Shown one piece after another: positions 5,838 to 10,468 of a DNA stretch of 10,468 nucleotides. Origin of the DNA: CAYVKM01 sp964452045 (GTDB lineage: Bacteria > Calditrichota > Calditrichia > RBG-13-44-9); NCBI GenBank assembly GCA_964452045.1, contig CAYVKM010000112.1, forward strand, positions 1 to 10,468. The letters run 5' to 3'. Position 1 is the first letter of the stretch, and each line of letters starts with the position of its first letter. The notes below the pieces were generated by a model. It saw only the letters and a list, made by a program, of their open reading frames with translations. It was not told the DNA's origin and made no database searches. A program made the position numbers and the translations under genes.

Positions 5838-8288
5838 TTATTGCAGTGCACTATTCAGTTCCAGGCTGAGGATAAAATTCCGACCCGGTCCGTTAATGCC
5901 CGAGCCATGCTCCCGGTAATTCTGATCCAGGATATTTTCGATGGCGCCCCGCAGCCGGATATATTTCTGAATCCGGATGTTCGCTCGCAGGTTCAGGGTG
6001 TACCAGGAGGGCGTGCCTCCAGGAGGGATGCGAGGATCATCCAGGTCATCGGCAGACAGCCGGTCCTGTTTCCCGGCGAAACGGGCAAAAAATTCCACTC
6101 CATAAGCCGGTTTTTGCCATTTAACATTCACCAGCCCGAAGAGCGGGGGAACGCCGCCCACTGGTTTGGCCAGGGTGGTATTTTGTCCATAGGTGTGTGC
6201 CAGATTCGCTCCGGTTTCCAGGTGTGAAGAAAGCCGGTAATGGAACTCGGCTTCGGTTCCGCGAATGTAAGCATTGCCAATATTCTTTTTTGATTTCAGC
6301 TGGTACTGGATGCCGTTTATTTCAATTGTAGATGATCCATTGTACGTGGTCTCTGCACTGGCCAGCAAATCGGTTATCTGGGAATAATAGACCGAAAAGG
6401 TGGCAAAGATTCTGGGAGCGTTAATTTTGAAACCGGCATCAACGCTCATCATCTTTTCCGGTCCCAGATCCGGATTGGGAATTTCGTAAATATTACCTTT
6501 GGATTCTCCCAGTTTGGAAATATCGCTTAAATTGGGCGCCCGGAAGGCTTGCCCCAGATTGCAGTTCAGATATAATCCCGGAATAATCTGATGGACCAAT
6601 CCAAGACTGCCGGTCAGGGATTTAAAATTCTGGGAAAAATTACCGTCTGGTGAGCTAAAAAAACTACCTGTTGGTACAGTGATGTCAGTAGTAAAATAAC
6701 TGTAACGGAGTCCCATGGAAAGTAAGGTGCTCAGTCTTAACTGTACTTCATCCTGGAGAAAAAGTCCGTAACTGTTGTACCTGGCGCCATCCGGATATCT
6801 TCCCTGAATATCCTCCTCGAAGGAATTGGTTTGCGGATCGATGAAATACCGGTTACTGGAGACTTTGTCAAAATAGAATTCACTGCCGTAGGTCAAAAGA
6901 TGGTTGCCCAGAACAGAATTCAAATCAATGGTTAGCCCAAAGGTGTGAACCTGGTCTGATTCATCGGTAATCTCGCCTTGGGCAGTTTTTTGCATCTTGC
7001 GGCCCTCTTCCTGAAGATGATAGGACACTGTGGTTCGGACAGAATTCAGATAGCGTTTCCTGATTTGATTTTCATACCTCAGGTAGGTCAATTGCCGGCG
7101 CTGCGGTTCGTAATTCCAGAGAAAGTATCCATCATTTTCGTATTTGTCATAACGGGGAACGTCATATTGCCGGGTTTGCTGAAAGACTGCAGACAGATAC
7201 TGATCCGCAGAAAGTGCCAGAAGGAGTTTCCCATCAATATCATAGGTTTTGTAACCGCTGGGCCGCTGGAATACGCCGTCTGTCGATTGCTCCAGTTCAA
7301 TTCGGCTGTGTTGGCTGCCCCGTTTCAGATCGCCATAATTTTTATAGCTGAGGCCACCCATAAAAGCAAGCCGGTGATTTTTTAGTTGAAATTCTGCCCG
7401 GCTGGTTTTTTCCTCATCGGCTGTGGCATAGCGATTGAACAGGCGGGATTGAAACTGCAGTCCGCCGGGCACAAAATCGGGATTCCGGGTGAGGATATTA
7501 ATGGTACCACCCAGCGCATCACTGCCGTACAGCAGGGAAGAAGGTCCCCGCACTACCTCAATTCTGTCCACTATCTGATTGTCCACCGTGGTAAGATATT
7601 GGTGATTCCCAAGTCGATAGGTGGAGTTGTTCAGGCGGACGCCATCCACCAGCAATAAAATTTGATTCGAGCTTAATCCGCGAATGATAGCCGAACCGCC
7701 GCCATGATTTGTTTTTTGCACAAACAGGCCGGTTTCCTCCCGAAGGGCTTCGGCGGATGTTTTGGCTTCCCGGTTCTCGATTTGTCTGCTGCTCACCAGG
7801 TTTAGGGGTTTGGATACTTCGAAGAGGTTGCGTTCCGAACGTGTGGCGGTTACGGAAACCTCCTCCGAGGGAAAAATTCTTTCCTGAAGTCGCAGGGTGT
7901 CCAGTATAGTGATTTGAGCAGCATAAACTGAAATATTTTTTATGAATTTATTCTGATAACTGATATGCCGGAAGGTGAGTGAATATTTGCCCGCCGGAAT
8001 CCCGCTGATTTCGAAGCAGCCATTGTTATCAGTAAGAGCAGTGCGATTAACCGGCTCCAAAGTGACATACACTTCTGCCACAGGTTTCTTTCCTGTGTCA
8101 ACAATAGTGCCGGTTAATTTTCCATCATTGTTTTGTGCTCTGGTCAATCCGGGAAGCAAAGAAAAAAATAATATGGTCGAAAGAATACATTGAAATCCTG
8201 AAGGAATTCTACGGTTGAGTTTAGATAGATGGATTCCGGGAAAGTCTTTTCCAAATAAAGACAGCAACAGGTAAAAAATATTCTTCAT
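5838..8288 (-). CDS. TonB-dependent outer-membrane receptor, CirA/BtuB-like size, substrate unknown
   Basis: The product has 816 residues. After a long leader (hydrophobic core at about residues 34-47, likely cleavage after TRAQ near 52) comes a carboxypeptidase-regulatory-like domain (about 55-135: GKLTGTIVDTGKKPVAEVYV, FEISGIPAGKYSLTF). A TonB-box-like SEEVSVTATRS follows (141-151). The plug covers about 155-270 (IIRGLSSNQILLLVDGVRLN, DRIEVVRGPSSLLYGSDALG) and the 22-strand-type barrel runs to the end. FRAP (582-585) and NPDL (605-608) resemble the FRAP/NPNL pair of heme receptors, but no His lies between them, so heme uptake is not established; a siderophore, cobalamin or another ligand is equally possible. 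It is too short for SusC and has no SusD neighbour. The last residues (LELNSALQ) lack the usual terminal aromatic. There is no clear Shine-Dalgarno sequence and no cobalamin riboswitch upstream. Confidence 0.92.
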   Translation of the reverse strand: MKNIFYLLLSLFGKDFPGIHLSKLNRRIPSGFQCILSTILFFSLLPGLTRAQNNDGKLTGTIVDTGKKPVAEVYVTLEPVNRTALTDNNGCFEISGIPAGKYSLTFRHISYQNKFIKNISVYAAQITILDTLRLQERIFPSEEVSVTATRSERNLFEVSKPLNLVSSRQIENREAKTSAEALREETGLFVQKTNHGGGSAIIRGLSSNQILLLVDGVRLNNSTYRLGNHQYLTTVDNQIVDRIEVVRGPSSLLYGSDALGGTINILTRNPDFVPGGLQFQSRLFNRYATADEEKTSRAEFQLKNHRLAFMGGLSYKNYGDLKRGSQHSRIELEQSTDGVFQRPSGYKTYDIDGKLLLALSADQYLSAVFQQTRQYDVPRYDKYENDGYFLWNYEPQRRQLTYLRYENQIRKRYLNSVRTTVSYHLQEEGRKMQKTAQGEITDESDQVHTFGLTIDLNSVLGNHLLTYGSEFYFDKVSSNRYFIDPQTNSFEEDIQGRYPDGARYNSYGLFLQDEVQLRLSTLLSMGLRYSYFTTDITVPTGSFFSSPDGNFSQNFKSLTGSLGLVHQIIPGLYLNCNLGQAFRAPNLSDISKLGESKGNIYEIPNPDLGPEKMMSVDAGFKINAPRIFATFSVYYSQITDLLASAETTYNGSSTIEINGIQYQLKSKKNIGNAYIRGTEAEFHYRLSSHLETGANLAHTYGQNTTLAKPVGGVPPLFGLVNVKWQKPAYGVEFFARFAGKQDRLSADDLDDPRIPPGGTPSWYTLNLRANIRIQKYIRLRGAIENILDQNYREHGSGINGPGRNFILSLELNSALQ

Positions 8289-8409
8289 AAAAAAACCAGG
8301 ACAGATTATAATTATTAAATACTGAGCAGGAATTTAAAGAAGAATTTTGTTGGCTTGAAATGGTTTTGAAGAAATTGGGGTGTTTTAGCAGGATAATATA
8401 AAGTACAGA

Positions 8410-8423
8410 TAGAATCGATTCTA
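8410..8423. promoter_or_regulatory. 14-base palindrome upstream of the TonB receptor, possible operator
   Basis: TAGAATCGATTCTA is a perfect inverted repeat in the 174-base spacer between ParA and the receptor, about 120-135 bases before the receptor ATG. A dimeric repressor could bind here. It does not match the Fur or DtxR consensus I know, so a regulator cannot be named. Chance is possible in AT-rich spacer DNA. Confidence 0.25.
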
Positions 8424-8462
8424 AAATCTTGTCAGGGAAATTTAAATGAAATCGGTAAACGT

Positions 8463-9317
8463 TTAACCAAGACTGGAAATTTTTAATGGCTCCGGTTCTG
8501 TCTCTTCTTTAACATCATCAAAAATGATCCGCCATTTTTCCGGCACATTTCTACGGAGAATTTCGTCAGCCAGGGTCATGTAGGCGACCGCGCCGGGAGC
8601 CAGAGCATCCACCAGCACGACCGGTTTTTTCTCAAAAGCGGCATAACTAATGGCGGCGTTCTTGGGAATAACTGTTTCAAAAACCAGGTTGCCGAATAAT
8701 TCCCTGGTTTCATCCACCGCCCGCTGGGAAGCCCGGGTGTTTTTTTCATAGAAATTCAGTAAAATACCTTCGATTTCCAGATCGGGATTTACCCCCTTCT
8801 TTACCCGTTCGATCATACTCATCAATTTTTTAACTACGGTAATGGCAAAGAATCCGGTCTGAAGCGGGATGAGCACCGAATTGGCAGCATAGAGGGCGGC
8901 GATAGTTAAATCGCTGACCGCTGGTGGGGTATCGATGATGACAAAATCGTATGCAGCTTTATTTTTCACAATCAGATCATCCAGTTTGCGCTTAAACAAA
9001 CCCCGGTTTTTCGACATGGTTTCGAGCCGGACCTCTTGTTCATGGGTAAAAATGTTGCAAGGGATCAGATCGAGATTGGGAAGATCGAAATGATGAATTG
9101 AATCGATACAGTCGTAAGTACCTAAAAATATTTCGTAAATTCCAGCCCGGATATCGTTTTCTTCAAATCCCCAGCCAGCGCTCAGTGCACCATTGGGATC
9201 CATGCCAATCATTAAAACAGATTTTTCCGCAATCGCCAGACTGGCGGCAAGATTTATGGCGGTGGTGGTTTTACCCACGCCTCCTTTGGGATTGGATATT
9301 GCTATTATTTTTGCCAT
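8463..9317 (-). CDS. Orphan ParA/Soj-family ATPase
   Basis: The product has 284 residues and is soluble. The N-terminus MAKIIAISNPKGGVGKTTTA carries the deviant Walker A motif with signature Lys11 and catalytic Lys16. Walker B is FVIIDTPP (Asp129). Numbering runs in step with Bacillus Soj, so Asp40 in GMDPNG matches Soj Asp40, which is needed for ATP hydrolysis. The usual preceding Asp38 (D-DPQG) is Gly here and the Gln is Asn. The family makes ATP-dependent dimers that bind DNA or membranes nonspecifically and position chromosomes, plasmids or protein cargo. No parB gene lies next to it and no parS-like TGTTTCACGTGAAACA is visible, so it is either an orphan that positions something else or works with a distant ParB. 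The tail after about residue 258 is acidic (DDVKEETEPEP). The start is supported by family alignment; the ribosome-binding site is weak. Confidence 0.92.
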   Translation of the reverse strand: MAKIIAISNPKGGVGKTTTAINLAASLAIAEKSVLMIGMDPNGALSAGWGFEENDIRAGIYEIFLGTYDCIDSIHHFDLPNLDLIPCNIFTHEQEVRLETMSKNRGLFKRKLDDLIVKNKAAYDFVIIDTPPAVSDLTIAALYAANSVLIPLQTGFFAITVVKKLMSMIERVKKGVNPDLEIEGILLNFYEKNTRASQRAVDETRELFGNLVFETVIPKNAAISYAAFEKKPVVLVDALAPGAVAYMTLADEILRRNVPEKWRIIFDDVKEETEPEPLKISSLG

Positions 9318-9535
9318 CGATTGTTCACTTATTTTGGGCCACTTCCAAATTAACCGTCAATATAAACTACTTTACCCTATTATCGAATTATTTCCTGCTT
9401 TATTTAGTTATTTATCCACAGCTAGGGATTGAAGAGAGATTTGATCTGCTTATTTTGTATTACATTGAAAATCCAAGTCAGCATGTTATCGAACCTAAAT
9501 TAATAATAATAAAATCAAATTTACAATAGCAAGAA
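9318..9535. other. AT-rich 218-base spacer before parA
   Basis: This gene-free stretch lies between the HEAGH membrane protein gene and parA, both on the minus strand. It probably holds the parA promoter, but no convincing -35/-10 pair was recognised. Its one notable element is a perfect DnaA-box consensus at 9412-9420. No open frame here has recognisable protein features. Confidence 0.5.
9412..9420 (+). promoter_or_regulatory. Single DnaA-box consensus match
   Basis: TTATCCACA matches the DnaA-box consensus TTATNCACA exactly and lies in AT-rich spacer DNA about 95 bases upstream of the parA start. DnaA boxes occur at replication origins and as regulatory sites in promoters. Only one was seen and no origin-linked genes (dnaA, dnaN, gidA, parB) are present, so an origin is not supported. 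DnaA control of parA, or chance, are the remaining readings. Confidence 0.3.
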
Positions 9536-10051
9536 TTAATTTTGGAAGGATTCATCATCGACAAACAGGGGAATGGTGAGGGCGAAAACAAATATACAGA
9601 TGGCTAAAATAAAAAAAACAGCACCGACCAGTTCTGCCTTATCCAACAGATTCAGCTGACCCAGCATATAATACCAGTCATGTTTGCCCCCGATCAGGTG
9701 AAGTTTACGCACCCGCCCATCCGCCGCATAAACACTAATGTTTACCAGATTTTGACCCAGCCAGAAAATGAAAACCTGAACACCTGTGCGATAACCTGCC
9801 CGGAAAAAATAAAAGGCAATAAACAAAGGAAAAATAATTTGCATCAATGTGCCCCCGGCGGCATGGATAAAGCCGCCAAAAAAGCCAAAGAAAAAATGGC
9901 CGGCTTCATGGATAATCAAATCGGCATTATCTATCAGGGAGTAATGACCATGGGTTAAAATAAAATAAAGGGCAAAAGGGATGAGACAGATGGAGGTCCA
10001 CCATTTCTTAAAGGGGGCAAATCCGGAATATCCGAGAAACAAGTAACTCAT
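9536..10051 (-). CDS. Multi-pass membrane protein with HEAGH zinc-protease motif (M50-like)
   Basis: The product has 171 residues. Hydrophobic segments lie at about residues 19-33, 45-62, 66-84, 90-108 and 138-164. The HExxH motif is H48-E49-A50-G51-H52, set in LIIHEAGHFFFGFFG at a membrane segment as in site-2-protease-like M50 enzymes. A conserved-looking stretch follows: FWLGQNLVNISVYAADGR (Asp111), then GGKHDWYYMLGQLNLL (His124, Asp125, Trp126). I recall similar uncharacterised bacterial proteins with the order HEAGH - GQNL-N-SVYAAD - HDW-Y-L. Asp111, His124 or Asp125 could supply the third metal ligand (inference). It lacks a PDZ domain and is shorter than typical RseP or SpoIVFB proteins. 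It may be an intramembrane protease or a non-proteolytic relative. No Shine-Dalgarno sequence is evident. It is divergent from the secreted protein gene to its right. Confidence 0.85.
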   Translation of the reverse strand: MSYLFLGYSGFAPFKKWWTSICLIPFALYFILTHGHYSLIDNADLIIHEAGHFFFGFFGGFIHAAGGTLMQIIFPLFIAFYFFRAGYRTGVQVFIFWLGQNLVNISVYAADGRVRKLHLIGGKHDWYYMLGQLNLLDKAELVGAVFFILAICIFVFALTIPLFVDDESFQN

Positions 10052-10242
10052 TGTATGAAATCTTTTTGATTACCTCTAATATAGTATCGATCCGTCGAGG
10101 AAATTCTTAAAACAACAAAAAATCCGGTGTAATTCAGATTAATAGTTAACTTACCTGGTATTTCACCGAAAATATTTACTTATGGGAAAATGCATAAATA
10201 ATATATTATAAACGTCCTGTCTTCTCTAAGGAAGGAGCATTT
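10052..10242. promoter_or_regulatory. Divergent intergenic region with promoters for both sides
   Basis: These 191 bases separate two divergent genes and must hold the start signals of at least the right-hand one. The stretch at about 10191-10212 is very AT-rich (ATAATATATTATAAA) and offers TATTAT or TATAAA as a possible -10 for the plus strand, but no well-spaced -35 was found. Short inverted elements CGGTG and CACCG (near 10132 and 10164) have a long loop between them and are weak. Confidence 0.3.
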
Positions 10243-10468
10243 ATGAAACCGCAATTTTTATTGAACAGAAATTGGTTTTTTCCTTTTATCCTCCTCTTAT
10301 TTGCTATTCTGCTTTTTTCTACCACACTATTGGCCGATGTACCGCATCCGGCGCTCCTGGAAAAAATTCAGAAAGGCGAGATTGAAATCCCTTACTATCT
10401 GAAGAATGAAATCCAGCTGCGGGCAATGGGAGTCAACAGTCCGGGTATCCTGCCGGATGGAACAAATC
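10243..10468 (+). CDS. Secreted protein, N-terminal fragment (possibly an M6-type metalloprotease)
   Basis: An ATG at 10243 preceded by GGAAGGAG with 5 bases of spacing opens a frame that stays open for 75 codons to the right edge. The product starts MKPQFLLNRNWFFPFILLLF, a signal peptide whose hydrophobic core reaches about residue 30, with likely cleavage after TTLLA (residue 31). The mature part begins DVPHPALLEKIQKGEIEIP and continues YYLKNEIQLRAMGVNSPG. The 'HP-LLEKI--GEI--PYYL----LRA-GVN' layout resembles the propeptide of secreted M6-family metalloproteases in FCB-group bacteria as I remember them, but no catalytic region is in view, so the family assignment is weak. The real start and the secretion are well supported. 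It is the only plus-strand gene here. Confidence 0.75.
   Translation, partial: MKPQFLLNRNWFFPFILLLFAILLFSTTLLADVPHPALLEKIQKGEIEIPYYLKNEIQLRAMGVNSPGILPDGTN

Noticed and set aside
5838..8288. SusC-type polysaccharide receptor partnering GH97
   Set aside because: The protein is about 200 residues shorter than SusC, has a CirA/heme-receptor-like plug and barrel, and there is no SusD gene beside it.
8289..8462. Cobalamin riboswitch or Fur box before the TonB receptor
   Set aside because: I found none of the conserved B12-box elements and no Fur-like inverted repeat of GATAAT type in the spacer.
9098..9529. Plus-strand open frame over the parA start and its upstream spacer
   Set aside because: It overlaps the well-supported N-terminus of ParA in antisense, and its product has no recognisable features.
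9318..9535. Replication origin
   Set aside because: Only one DnaA box was seen, with no dnaA, dnaN, gidA or parB nearby and no cluster of repeats.
1..10468. CRISPR array, tRNA or rRNA genes
   Set aside because: No regularly spaced direct repeats, cloverleaf with a T-loop GTTCRANNC core, or conserved rRNA blocks were noticed on either strand.

Overview
The window looks like a chromosomal piece of a Gram-negative bacterium, probably from the Bacteroidota/FCB superphylum or a neighbour such as Calditrichota or Ignavibacteriota. The evidence is a secreted GH97 alpha-glucosidase, a TonB-dependent receptor with an N-terminal carboxypeptidase-regulatory-like domain, a secreted C69 dipeptidase and several signal peptides. 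Several genes have clear Shine-Dalgarno sequences, which is unusual for classical Bacteroidota and makes a deeper-branching FCB lineage more likely. The phylum assignment is an inference. A run of 100 N (4430-4529) shows that this is a scaffolded draft assembly.

Layout: all genes but the last are on the minus strand, so transcription runs right to left. From the right: the divergent start of a secreted protein (10243 to the edge, plus strand); a small multi-pass membrane protein with an HEAGH metalloprotease motif (9536-10051); an orphan ParA/Soj-type ATPase (8463-9317); a TonB-dependent receptor (5838-8288); a secreted C69 dipeptidase split by the assembly gap (3996-5682); a GH97 glycoside hydrolase with the inverting-type catalytic set (1896-3971); a low-GC secreted protein joining an NADase-type glycan-binding-like domain to a Hint self-processing domain (650-1855); a DUF3052-like protein (267-632); and the N-terminus of a deoxyhypusine synthase-like protein (1-166).

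How the genes relate: C69, GH97, the Hint protein and DUF3052 are separated by only 24, 40 and 17 bases and could be one transcript. The dipeptidase and the glucosidase could both serve periplasmic or extracellular breakdown of nutrients. There is no SusD, and the receptor is not SusC-like, so this is not a canonical polysaccharide utilisation locus. The Hint gene is much richer in AT than its neighbours (about 27% GC in one sampled line against about 48% in the GH97 gene) and is probably a recent arrival in an older gene row. ParA has no ParB partner or visible parS site here.

No tRNA, rRNA, CRISPR array or insertion sequence was seen. All gene-free stretches are shorter than 300 bases. The most interesting item is the Hint fusion protein and its foreign composition. 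The HEAGH membrane protein and the ParA with an altered Walker A' motif come next. I did not find a convincing new multi-gene system.
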